DNA of 8,299 nt from Patescibacteria group bacterium (GCA_020061725.1 JAGUXS010000026.1:1-8299), one strand, 5' to 3'. Positions 1-6,887 are shown, counted from the first letter of the stretch. The notes: generated from the sequence alone by a model not told the origin. Program-made: numbers and translations.

Positions 1-74
1 GGTTGCGGGGGCAGGATTCGAACCTGCGACCTTTGGATTATGAGCCCAACGAGCTGCCACTGCTCTACCCCGCT
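1..74 (-). tRNA. initiator tRNA-Met (CAT), cut one base short of the CCA end
   Basis: The minus strand folds into a complete cloverleaf with anticodon CAT at 42-40 and a T arm containing GGTTCGAATCC. It is an initiator and not an elongator. The first acceptor position is unpaired (A1 opposite A72), the D stem carries A11-U24, and the body closely follows the bacterial tRNA-fMet pattern (GCTCGTTGGGCTCATAA). The 3' CCA is genome-encoded: CC occupies positions 2-1 and the final A falls outside the window. The anticodon stem is unusual. Two of the three initiator G-C pairs are present (29-41 and 30-40), but the third is a G31-U39 wobble. Confidence 0.95.
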
Positions 75-82
75 ACATACGA

Positions 83-110
83 ATTATGAATTATAAATTA
101 TACTAGCCAA
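83..110 (-). promoter_or_regulatory. candidate promoter of the initiator tRNA with tandem -10-like heptamers
   Basis: Read on the minus strand, TTGGCT (110-105) is followed after 16 bases by CATAAT (88-83), ending 8 bases before the tRNA. Two further perfect TATAAT hexamers lie at 102-97 and 95-90, so three copies of the heptamer (T/C)ATAATT stand head to tail. Which copy is used cannot be told from sequence. AT-rich DNA gives such hexamers by chance, so confidence is moderate. Confidence 0.4.
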
Positions 111-211
111 AACTATCTCATCCTTTGGGTAAAATTATGAATTTTTATTTAACTATTTAATATTACACTAAAATTAAAAAAACACAAAATCTAATTTGGT
201 TTTATGTAGAA

Positions 212-248
212 ATTTAGACGCGACAATTTAATCAAATTCGCGCTAAAT
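212..248. repeat. bulged inverted repeat (hairpin) with two CGCG blocks
   Basis: Left arm ATTTAG (212-217), CGCG (219-222) and AATTT (225-229) pairs with AAATT (234-238), CGCG (239-242) and CTAAAT (243-248). The loop is the four bases 230-233, and the only unpaired stem bases are A218 and AC 223-224 on the left. That is 15 base pairs in 37 bases. CGCG is rare in this AT-rich spacer. No T run follows on either strand, so it is not a classical intrinsic terminator. Function unknown. Confidence 0.6.
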
Positions 249-282
249 ATAATTCTATGATTTAATTTTAGTTATTTTTTAG

Positions 283-594
283 CCAAAAAAGATAGAGTAT
301 ATATAAAACAGTCATTATTTAAAGCTATTGTTTGGGTTATTATTTGATAAAGAAAACATTTTGTTTCTTAAAAAGAAATATTTTCATATTTTAAAGAAAT
401 TCAAAAACAAAGAGGTAATCAAATTAATTAAACAAACGCGCAATTAAGGGACAACTCTTGTATTAGACGATTTGCTTATTTTGCTTTCAACAAATCCGAC
501 ATACATTTATCAATGGATTCAAGAAAAAAAATTAATACGCATTTATCTCATAACGAAAAATATAAATTTTTCCAATTTTTCCGTAATTTTCTAA
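283..594 (+). pseudogene. eroded reading frame ending in a helix-turn-helix-like segment
   Basis: One plus-strand frame reads as protein-like sequence across 283-594 but is broken by TAA at 304-306 and 445-447. Between the stops it gives a Lys/Phe/Leu-rich stretch (for example KKFKNKEVIKLIKQTRN). After the second stop comes LVLDDLLILLSTNPTYIYQW followed by IQEKKLIR, which has the spacing of a short DNA-binding helix-turn-helix (turn at STNP, recognition helix TYIYQWIQ, then the KKLI wing entry). There is no ATG start. The last 63 bases overlap the 3' end of the minus-strand membrane protein gene. I do not recognise the parent gene. A chance open frame in AT-rich DNA remains possible. The rest of the gene-free stretch 75-531 shows only AT-rich spacer, the tRNA promoter and the hairpin at 212-248. 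Confidence 0.3.
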
Positions 595-2691
595 TATGTC
601 CTTAATATTTTTTTTAATATTTAAATTTTTAAATTGCCCTTCTTTGACAATTAAATAACAACTTAATGATTGAGTTATTTCAGTCGCTACTTCTATATGT
701 CTGATTGAAAAATTTTCTATTATATTTTTAAAAAGTCGCTCCCCATTTTTTTGATTTTTATTTAAAAATCCGCCCTGAATAACATTCCGTCCAGAAATTG
801 CCTCTAATGCCAAAAGAAATCTTTTATCAGCCAAAATACACGGATGTCCTAATTCTTTTGGATTGCTTTGAATTTCCCGCCAAATATATTCAGCTACTTT
901 TAAATCGTCAGATGTCACAGAATTTTGCAAGCTAGGCCCTGAAGCGTAAACAACAGTTGAGCTAAACGCTAAGAAAAAACAAATAATTATAATTTTTTGT
1001 TTTTTTATCAACCACTCTGATTCTAAATTTAAAAAACAATAGATTCCCCAAGATAAAAGAAAAATTGTAAAAAAAATAATGCCCAATTTAATATTTTTAC
1101 TAAAAATTTCTAAAAATCCTAAAATAAAAAAACCAATTATTAAAAAATAACCAACTTTTTGATTGGGCATTTTTTTAATTTTAAAAATTCCTAAAATTAT
1201 CAAAGAAAAAATACAAAAATTAATTATTATTAAAAGATGTTCGGAAAATAATAAAGCAAAATTTTGAATATTCTCTTTGACTTGATAAAGACTATTTTGC
1301 GTTATTAATCCAAGCGAATCAATAAAATTAATTTGATATCCAAAAAACATTAATAAACTTAAAATAATTGCCGCAATCAAAGATATTTTTTGTTTCGTGA
1401 CTAAATAATCCAACCAGAAAAGTAAAACAAAGAAAAAGAAAAGATACACTAAAGCCACTGACGTCGTCACACTGCCATAAACCTGAAAAGAAAAAAATAA
1501 CGAAGGCAAAAAAGCTGTTAATAACAAAAATCTTTGTTTTTTATAATAAACATTTTCATCGTCTAATTTATCATCTAACTTGCCTGTCGACTTGACTTTC
1601 ATGGTCATTTTAGCAAAGGAAGCGGTTTTACTAAAAGTAGGCGGTCCTTTAAAACTTTGAAATAAAAATTTAGCTAATTCAAAAAAAATTAAAGGAATAA
1701 AAATTGACCAAAGTAAATATAAAAGCAAAAGATCTACCCAAAAAATATCAATATTCAAAATTTTGCTTAAAAAAATTGTCAAAACCCATTGGTTGACGCT
1801 TCCATTTTTATTTTCTATCAATGGCGCAAAATTTTTCTCAACGCTTAATATTTGTTTTTCAATTCCTAAATGTTTCCATTTGTTTTCTCCAAACCCAGCT
1901 TTGTAAACTATCGGCAAATAAGCATGAAGTAAAAATGAATGCAAGATGATAACAAAAAGAACAAAACTAATTTTTTGTTTAGAAAAAATTAAAAAAGCAA
2001 CTATTAAAGTTGCTATTAAATAAACATATAAATATATTTTAGGAATCACATTCCATGGCGATTGAATATAATTCTCAGTTCGAACACTACACAACAAGAA
2101 TAAACCAACTAAAAATAAAAAAAATAATCCTAATAAATATTTCCATGTTTTTTTAAAAGAAAATTTATCTACAATTACATTGTCTACTGAACGCCAAGCA
2201 AACCTCGTTAAAAAGGATGAAAATTTTATCTCTCCTCTTTTATTAGAAATTGAATTATCTATTTCATCTCCATCGTAAATGACGGAATTTTCTAACCGAG
2301 TAAAAACATTGAGATGAATTAAAAAAGAAATAATTAAGGTTAAAATTCCAAAAATTAATGGAATTTGAACTATGGAAAATTTATAAAAAATTAAAAAAAT
2401 TACTCCCAAAAAACCGATTAAATAAATTAATAATAGAATGCCAAAAAGAAAAGAAAAAATTTCTGTCCTTCTATGTTGCGAAACACAAAAATATGCGTCT
2501 TCTTTAGCAAATAAAATTTTTTTTAAAATCTGCCCCAACCAAAGCCCATTGATAACAAAAAAAACTATCAAAAAAATCAACCCCAAAAATCTTATTTGCC
2601 ACAAAAAAAGATTGAAAGCTAAACCAATGACAATTAAAGTGGAAATAATTGTCCAAATATATCGTTTGTCTTGTTGAATAGAATAAAACAT
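532..2691 (-). CDS. polytopic membrane protein, GT-C glycosyltransferase-like
   Basis: The 719-residue protein has about 15 predicted membrane segments (roughly residues 12-32, 36-56, 78-103, 108-127, 185-202, 215-236, 241-258, 318-345, 386-405, 407-430, 436-452, 482-503, 513-531, 536-553, 565-583) and a soluble C-terminal domain from about 585. This layout recalls GT-C glycosyltransferases, which use lipid-linked sugars at the outer face of the membrane. The loop at 257-282 (HAYLPIVYKAGFGENKWKHL) sits where those enzymes carry an acidic residue, here Glu269. The tail (DDLKVAEYIW, then CILADKRFLLALEAISGRN) resembles the extracytoplasmic domain of such proteins. No DxD-type motif proves catalysis, so the function is inferred. 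Residues 348-384 look like an inserted peptide. The gene follows nrdD after 97 bp. No Shine-Dalgarno site precedes the ATG and no in-frame alternative start is better. Co-transcription with nrdD is possible. Confidence 0.8.
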   Translation of the reverse strand: MFYSIQQDKRYIWTIISTLIVIGLAFNLFLWQIRFLGLIFLIVFFVINGLWLGQILKKILFAKEDAYFCVSQHRRTEIFSFLFGILLLIYLIGFLGVIFLIFYKFSIVQIPLIFGILTLIISFLIHLNVFTRLENSVIYDGDEIDNSISNKRGEIKFSSFLTRFAWRSVDNVIVDKFSFKKTWKYLLGLFFLFLVGLFLLCSVRTENYIQSPWNVIPKIYLYVYLIATLIVAFLIFSKQKISFVLFVIILHSFLLHAYLPIVYKAGFGENKWKHLGIEKQILSVEKNFAPLIENKNGSVNQWVLTIFLSKILNIDIFWVDLLLLYLLWSIFIPLIFFELAKFLFQSFKGPPTFSKTASFAKMTMKVKSTGKLDDKLDDENVYYKKQRFLLLTAFLPSLFFSFQVYGSVTTSVALVYLFFFFVLLFWLDYLVTKQKISLIAAIILSLLMFFGYQINFIDSLGLITQNSLYQVKENIQNFALLFSEHLLIIINFCIFSLIILGIFKIKKMPNQKVGYFLIIGFFILGFLEIFSKNIKLGIIFFTIFLLSWGIYCFLNLESEWLIKKQKIIIICFFLAFSSTVVYASGPSLQNSVTSDDLKVAEYIWREIQSNPKELGHPCILADKRFLLALEAISGRNVIQGGFLNKNQKNGERLFKNIIENFSIRHIEVATEITQSLSCYLIVKEGQFKNLNIKKNIKDILENYGKIGKIYIFRYEINAY
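1552..1650 (-). repeat. repeat-like coding insertion in a loop of the membrane protein
   Basis: Residues 348-380 of the membrane protein (KGPPTFSKTASFAKMTMK, continuing to the doubled KLDDKLDDEN) break the hydrophobic pattern between two membrane segments. The DNA here is clearly richer in G and C than its surroundings and uses codons such as GTC, TCG, GGC, ACC and GCC that are rare in the rest of the gene. It has kept the frame open. Peptides of the type 'SFAKA..DK' are, from memory, recurrent in-frame insertions in CPR proteins. That link is unverified. Confidence 0.45.
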
Positions 2692-2790
2692 GAAAAAAAT
2701 AAAAATAAGAATAAAGTCAATTGTAAATTTTTAACACGAATAAATTAAGAATTTTTTAATTTAAAATTTATAATTTAATTTTTTAATTTC

Positions 2791-4872
2791 TTAAACTTTA
2801 TATTCTTTTCTATTCTTAAATTCTTCTTGTTTTCCTGCATTCCATTGCTGTATTGGTCTAATATAACCAACCACTCTGGAATAAACCTCGCATTCTTTTT
2901 TACATTGCGGACACTTAAAGTGTTCGCCAGAAATATAGCCATGATTAGGACAAATACTAAAAGTTGGAGTAATTGTAAAATATGGCAAACGATAATTTTC
3001 AGCGATTCGCTTAACTAATTTTTTAGTTGCTTCAGCTGAAGGCATTTTTTCTCCAACAAATCCATGAAACACCGTACCTCCGGTATATTTACATTGTAAT
3101 TCATCTTGAAAATCCAAAGCCTCAAAAATATCATCAGTATAATTTACTGGCAAATGAGTTGAATTAGTATAGTAAGGAACTTTTTCCCCGGCAGTAATTA
3201 TTTTTGGATATTTTTTTTTATCAATTTTAGCCAAACGATAAGAAGTGCCTTCAGCTGGAGTGGCTTCAAGATTATAAATGTTTCCAGTTTCCTTTTGAAA
3301 TTCTTTTAATTTTTCTCGCATAAAATCTAAAACTTCTAAAGAAAATTCTTTCCCCTCTTTACTGGCTATTCCTTTATCCTTGCCTAAAAAATTCAAACAA
3401 GCCTCATTCATTCCCATCGGTCCAATAGTAGAAAAATGATGATCTAAATTTCCTAAATATCTTTTAGTATAAGGAAATAATCCATTATTCAAATTATGAG
3501 TGACAACTTTTCTTTTAATCTCCAAAGATTCTTTTGCTAGATTCATTATTTCGGTTAATCGATCAAAAAAATCTTTTTTGGTTTTTGTCAAATAACCAAT
3601 TCGCGGCATGTTTATTGTAACAACCCCAACCGAACCAGTTGATTCACCAGAGCCAAAAAGCCCACCAGTTTTTGCTCGCAATTGATTAAGATTCATTTGT
3701 AATCTACAACACATACTTCTTACGTCTGTTGGTTTTAACTCACTATTAATAAAATTTTGAAAATATGGTAATCCATATTTAGCTGTCATTTCAAAAAGCA
3801 AATTTGCATTTGAACTATCCCAATTAAAATCTTTTGTAATATTATAAGTAGGAATTGGAAAAGTAAAAACTCGACCAACATTATCCCCTTCTATGGTCAC
3901 TTCAATAAAAGCCCTATTAATCATATCCATTTCTTTTTGATAATCTGAATATGTTGTTTCTTGTAATTTACCGCCAATAATTACTGGATCGTTTTTTAAA
4001 TCTTCAGGCACTGTCCAATCAAAAGTTAAATTAGTAAATGGCGTTTGAGCGCCCCATCTTGAAGGCGCCGCTATATTAAACATAAATTTCTGAATATTTT
4101 GTTTTACCTGTTTATAGGTTAAATTATCCGCCCTAACAAAGGGAGCTAAATAAGTATCAAAAGAACTGAAGGCTTGAGCTCCAGCCCATTCATTTTGCAA
4201 AATTCCCCAAAAATTCACCATTTGTCCTAAAAGCGTTTCTAAATGTTTAGATGGCGCGCATTCTATTCGATTTTTTACACCCCCTAATCCTTGCAAAAGC
4301 AATTGTCGTAAACTCCAGCCAGCGCAATAAGCGTTTAATCCCATATATAAATCATGCAAATGCAAATCTCCTTCTTTGTGGGCTTTGGTGATTTTTGTTG
4401 AATAAATATTTTCTAAAAGATAATTGGCGATAACAGAACCAGAGATATGAAGCATTAAACCTCCGAATGAATAACCAATATTGGCATTTTCTTTTACCCT
4501 CCAATCTTCTTGTTTTAAGTAATCATCTATAATTTTCTTAATATCCATCATTACTCCACCCATCTCGCGTATTTTTTCTCGTTCTTTTCTATATAAAATA
4601 TAAGCTTTTGCCACATCAACTAACCCGGCTTTAATTAAAACTTTTTCAACTACATCCTGAATTTCTTCAACTGTTGGAATAATTTTTGAATCAAACTGAT
4701 ATTCAAGAATGGTTAATACTTTATCAGACAATTTTTTTGATTGTTTTCCGTCTTTTCCTTCAACGGCAATAATTGCCTTCTCAATAGCTTGGGTAATTTT
4801 TCCTTGATTAAATTCAACAATTCGCCCATTTCGTTTGCGAATTTTTTTTATTTTAAATTTTTTTACAATCAT
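2791..4872 (-). CDS. nrdD: anaerobic ribonucleoside-triphosphate reductase, class III
   Basis: The enzyme reduces ribonucleoside triphosphates to deoxyribonucleotides under anoxic conditions using a glycyl radical and, in the classical system, formate. All diagnostic parts are present. An N-terminal ATP cone (about 8-100, with KRNGRIVEFNQGKI) senses the dATP/ATP ratio. Catalytic-core cysteines sit in NAYCAGWS (Cys183) and RSMCCRLQMN (Cys388/389). A zinc site is formed by Cys641-x2-His644 and Cys654-x2-Cys657. The radical site is Gly669 in SRVVGYIRP. The length of 693 residues suits NrdD with one ATP cone. The ATG at 4872 has no Shine-Dalgarno site, but a -10 box ends exactly six bases upstream, suggesting leaderless translation. 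The activating enzyme gene nrdG, often adjacent, is not in this window. The next gene downstream is a membrane protein. Confidence 0.97.
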   Translation of the reverse strand: MIVKKFKIKKIRKRNGRIVEFNQGKITQAIEKAIIAVEGKDGKQSKKLSDKVLTILEYQFDSKIIPTVEEIQDVVEKVLIKAGLVDVAKAYILYRKEREKIREMGGVMMDIKKIIDDYLKQEDWRVKENANIGYSFGGLMLHISGSVIANYLLENIYSTKITKAHKEGDLHLHDLYMGLNAYCAGWSLRQLLLQGLGGVKNRIECAPSKHLETLLGQMVNFWGILQNEWAGAQAFSSFDTYLAPFVRADNLTYKQVKQNIQKFMFNIAAPSRWGAQTPFTNLTFDWTVPEDLKNDPVIIGGKLQETTYSDYQKEMDMINRAFIEVTIEGDNVGRVFTFPIPTYNITKDFNWDSSNANLLFEMTAKYGLPYFQNFINSELKPTDVRSMCCRLQMNLNQLRAKTGGLFGSGESTGSVGVVTINMPRIGYLTKTKKDFFDRLTEIMNLAKESLEIKRKVVTHNLNNGLFPYTKRYLGNLDHHFSTIGPMGMNEACLNFLGKDKGIASKEGKEFSLEVLDFMREKLKEFQKETGNIYNLEATPAEGTSYRLAKIDKKKYPKIITAGEKVPYYTNSTHLPVNYTDDIFEALDFQDELQCKYTGGTVFHGFVGEKMPSAEATKKLVKRIAENYRLPYFTITPTFSICPNHGYISGEHFKCPQCKKECEVYSRVVGYIRPIQQWNAGKQEEFKNRKEYKV

Positions 4873-4878
4873 AAAAAA

Positions 4879-4907
4879 AGTATAAAAAGTAAAAATGTAA
4901 AAGTAAA
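4879..4907 (-). promoter_or_regulatory. nrdD promoter, predicted leaderless
   Basis: On the minus strand TTTACT (4907-4902, 4 of 6 to TTGACA) is separated by 17 bases from TATACT (4884-4879, 5 of 6 to TATAAT). Six adenine/thymine pairs (4878-4873) then lead directly to the ATG. With the usual distance from -10 to start, the first transcribed base is the A of the nrdD ATG. This fits the lack of any ribosome-binding site. Confidence 0.6.
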
Positions 4908-4922
4908 AACAAAAAATTAAAA

Positions 4923-4954
4923 AATAAAAAACATTATTTATAATGTTTTTTATT
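4923..4954 (-). terminator. perfect 14-bp palindrome upstream of nrdD: terminator-like, also NrdR-box-like
   Basis: The arms 4923-4936 and 4941-4954 are perfectly complementary around a four-base loop (4937-4940). On the minus strand the stem is followed by TTTTAATTTTTT, which suits an intrinsic terminator for the decayed operon on the upstream side, although the stem holds a single G-C pair. The central 16 bases, ACATTATTTATAATGT, match the general NrdR operator form ACACTATATATAGTGT at 13 of 16 positions. NrdR represses ribonucleotide reductase genes in bacteria. No second box at the usual spacing of about three helical turns was found, so the operator reading is tentative. Confidence 0.4.
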
Positions 4955-4995
4955 CATGTTTTTTGAATAAAATAAAGTTAAATATTTTTTTCTAT

Positions 4996-5011
4996 TAGAA
5001 TTTAAATTCTA
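4996..5011. repeat. 16-bp perfect palindrome, A/T-rich
   Basis: TAGAATTTAAATTCTA is perfectly self-complementary and lies immediately after the last stop codon of the decayed operon. It could be a weak termination signal or a protein-binding dyad. Its centre lies 65 bases from the centre of the nrdD-proximal palindrome. No T run follows. Confidence 0.45.
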
Positions 5012-5065
5012 TTAAAGTTCAACTTCAACAATTTCTACTTTTTATTTAAAATTAGGACGCATCAT
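5012..5065 (-). pseudogene. stub of a small gene coupled to the DUF1648 remnant
   Basis: Directly overlapping the last stop codon of the DUF1648 remnant (TAATG) is an ATG ATG start with a Shine-Dalgarno site 8 bases upstream. The frame reads MMRPNFK, a TAA at 5044-5042, then KVEIVEVEL and TAA at 5014-5012. This looks like the two ends of a gene whose middle was deleted, or a very short frame split by a stop. The product is not recognisable. The arrangement indicates that the DUF1648 gene was once the first gene of an operon. Confidence 0.4.
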
Positions 5066-5073
5066 TATTTCAT

Positions 5074-5078
5074 CTCCT
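5074..5078 (-). promoter_or_regulatory. Shine-Dalgarno site of the coupled stub gene
   Basis: AGGAG within AAAAGGAGATGA lies 8 bases before the ATG at 5065, inside the 3' end of the DUF1648 remnant. It contrasts with the lead genes of this window, which have none. Confidence 0.6.
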
Positions 5079-5511
5079 TTTGATATTTAACATACGAATA
5101 AATAATTGTATAGGCAGTGACTAAAATTACTGGAACAAACATAAACACATAGCTAACTCTAATATAAAGTTATAAAAAAATAAATCAAAGTCCAATCGAA
5201 ATAATTAAATTGGGTTTATTTTTATTCCAATATTCCAGAAAATTATTATAAAATGGACAACAAATATAAAAATAAAAAGGATAATAAATCCCTCGTAATA
5301 TTTTCTAAATTTTTCAGTTTGCGCTTCTAATACTATTCTCGGACGAGCAACGAAAAGTATAGTAGATCCAGTAAGTATAAATGGCATCAAAAATAACCCC
5401 CCAGGATTTTGACATATAGTCATCTACTTGTCTTTGATTATTCCAATGTGAAACCATTTTCTCTGGCATTTGAGAATAAAAATAAATACCGATAATGAGG
5501 GAAACTAAAAT

Positions 5512-5580
5512 TATTCCCAATCTAGTTATTTTACTTTTTAGAATTTTAGAACTATTTCCAATATAGTTATTTCACTTTTT
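5512..5580. repeat. 41-bp tandem duplication over the start of the DUF1648 gene
   Basis: Two 28-base copies, 5512-5539 and 5553-5580, agree at 25 of 28 positions (core AGTTATTT..ACTTTTT) with a period of 41 bases. Because 41 is not a multiple of three, the duplication separates the ATG at 5591 from the main frame. Collapsing one unit restores MNIRKS, then Lys or Glu, then ITRLGIILVSL without a stop. Confidence 0.8.
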
Positions 5581-5632
5581 CTTATATTCATAATTAAATT
5601 TTTCAAATATTTAAAAATATTTTTCTTTTTAA

Positions 5633-6880
5633 TTAAGGCTGAAAAACCTCTTCTGGTAAATAATAAACTTCCTTGACTTCGGGAAATTGTTTAGCAGTGG
5701 CTTCAATTTGAGACCAAAGAATTCCTACTCTACAAGAACCACCACTAGTTTTATAATTAGGATCATTAAATTTAAGCGTCAAAATTCCATTTTTAAGCGA
5801 AGTTTCTTCTAGTGATAGTCCTTCTAGAGGATATTCGGTGCTAATTCCTTGAGCTTGTTCTTCTTTAGTAAGTTTACCAGAAAGCAAAAGTTTAATAGTA
5901 TCTTGAATTAGTGTTTGGGTTATTGGAATCATTCTTTCAACTGAAACCAAACCTTTTTTGCTACATTCATCTTTATCTAATTCGGAATTATAATAATACA
6001 ACTTCACTAACCTTTTGGCTACTTCTTTTTTGCATTCGTTCCTGAAAAATGCCCATTTTTCGCACTTACTTCCATCTGTAAAAATACAAACCCCATATTC
6101 ATTTTCATCTTTATCTTTTCTAATCTCTAATTTCCCGTTTTGTTCTAGACAATAAACCGAAGCTGGATTTGGTAATTGAGCATCTTTAATTTCTTTAGGT
6201 ATTGAAAAATTCCCTTTCCAAAGAAGCTCTGATTTTTGATTTTCAAATTCAACTCCCCAAAGCTGAATAAGATAATTTCCTACATCAAATCTGCCCCATT
6301 TTCCAAGTGGGCCAATTTGAGCATTAATTTTGTAGTCACAGATACATCTGCATATCTCTCCTTCATTTTTTATTTTTAATTTAACAATGGTCGGTTCAGT
6401 GGTGGGTTCAGTTATATCTTTAGCAGGAAATGAAGGAAGTATTACTTCGTCCAAATAAACTTTTAATTTAGCGCAACAAACATAATTAAGAGGAAAAGTT
6501 AAATTAAGAAAACTATCAATTATTTTAGCCTCTGCTTTTTCTGCTATGTTTCTTATCTTTGTATATTCTCTTTCTTCTTTGTTTTCACAATCTCTAATAT
6601 TATAAGTTAATTTAGTATTTCCTTTAATTTGGGTTAATTCATTGCTTTTTTCAATAAACATCTTATCATAACCATAAGGATACAAACAGGTTCGAGGATA
6701 TTCTCCGTCAAGAATAATTCCTTCTTTATCTTTAATACATTCTTCAAAATTAGTGATTTTTTCTGATTTTTTGATATTCTGTTTTACCTGTTTTATTAGA
6801 TAAAAATAATATACAATTCCAATAATTACTAATATTCCAAAACCAATTAAAATTCCATAAAATAATTTTTTGTTTTTCAT
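5633..6880 (-). CDS. membrane-anchored DUF333 plus GerMN domain protein
   Basis: The 415-residue protein begins with a short basic N-terminus and one membrane anchor (about 7-29), so the rest probably faces outward. Residues 45-69 (FEECIKDKEGIILDGEYPRT, then C) match a short Cys-containing motif I associate with CPR surface proteins. A Thr/Glu/Pro linker (TEPTTEPT, 157-164) leads to a beta-rich region (165-228). Residues 237-283 form a DUF333 domain (NPASVYCLEQNGKLEIR, YGVCIFTDGSKCEKWAFFRN, then EC). Residues 290-412 fit a GerMN domain (KLYYYN at the start, LKFNDP, GGSCRVG, QIEATAKQFPEVKEV near the end), a fold known from spore germination and LpqB-type proteins. There are many paired cysteines. 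No catalytic site is visible. A role in envelope binding or assembly is inferred. No Shine-Dalgarno site is present, and an extended -10 sits 7 bases before the ATG. It ends 41 bp before the DUF1648 remnant. Confidence 0.85.
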   Translation of the reverse strand: MKNKKLFYGILIGFGILVIIGIVYYFYLIKQVKQNIKKSEKITNFEECIKDKEGIILDGEYPRTCLYPYGYDKMFIEKSNELTQIKGNTKLTYNIRDCENKEEREYTKIRNIAEKAEAKIIDSFLNLTFPLNYVCCAKLKVYLDEVILPSFPAKDITEPTTEPTIVKLKIKNEGEICRCICDYKINAQIGPLGKWGRFDVGNYLIQLWGVEFENQKSELLWKGNFSIPKEIKDAQLPNPASVYCLEQNGKLEIRKDKDENEYGVCIFTDGSKCEKWAFFRNECKKEVAKRLVKLYYYNSELDKDECSKKGLVSVERMIPITQTLIQDTIKLLLSGKLTKEEQAQGISTEYPLEGLSLEETSLKNGILTLKFNDPNYKTSGGSCRVGILWSQIEATAKQFPEVKEVYYLPEEVFQP

Positions 6881-6887
6881 AAGTTTA

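Larger units (their letters stand above)
5065..5591 (-). pseudogene. decayed DUF1648/SdpI-family membrane protein
   Basis: Pieces of one protein lie in successive frames. The probable start is ATG at 5591 (MNIRKSEIT). A second copy of this start region, in another frame, leads into TRLGIILVSLIIGIYFYSQM, then PEKMVSHWNNQRQVDDYMSK and SWG. The MPxK..HWN...QVD.Y pattern is the DUF1648 signature found at the N-terminus of SdpI-like proteins. After a one-base shift in a run of six C (5397-5402) it continues GLFLMPFIL to FRKYYEGFI and IFWNIGIKINP. A further shift near 5210 gives NLIISIGL, TGA, FIFL, TAA, and finally a tail ending AYTIIYSYVKYQKEMK with TAA at 5067-5065. The product is too short for a full family member, so part of the 3' half is deleted. 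DUF1648 proteins are small membrane proteins, and SdpI gives immunity to the SdpC toxin. No function can remain here. Confidence 0.85.

Noticed and set aside
2438..2677. Plus-strand open frame of 79 codons
   Set aside because: It lies antisense inside the membrane protein gene, has low-complexity Lys/Ile content and no start signals. It is a shadow of the real gene.
2694..2790. Terminator between nrdD and the membrane protein gene
   Set aside because: The spacer contains only short A/T dyads such as AAATTTATAATTT without a defined stem and T run, so I could not support a terminator or a clear promoter. TTGACT at 2720-2715 has no properly spaced -10.
2827..3018. Plus-strand open frame of 63 codons
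   Set aside because: It is antisense to the zinc and glycyl radical end of nrdD, whose identity is certain. No independent coding evidence.
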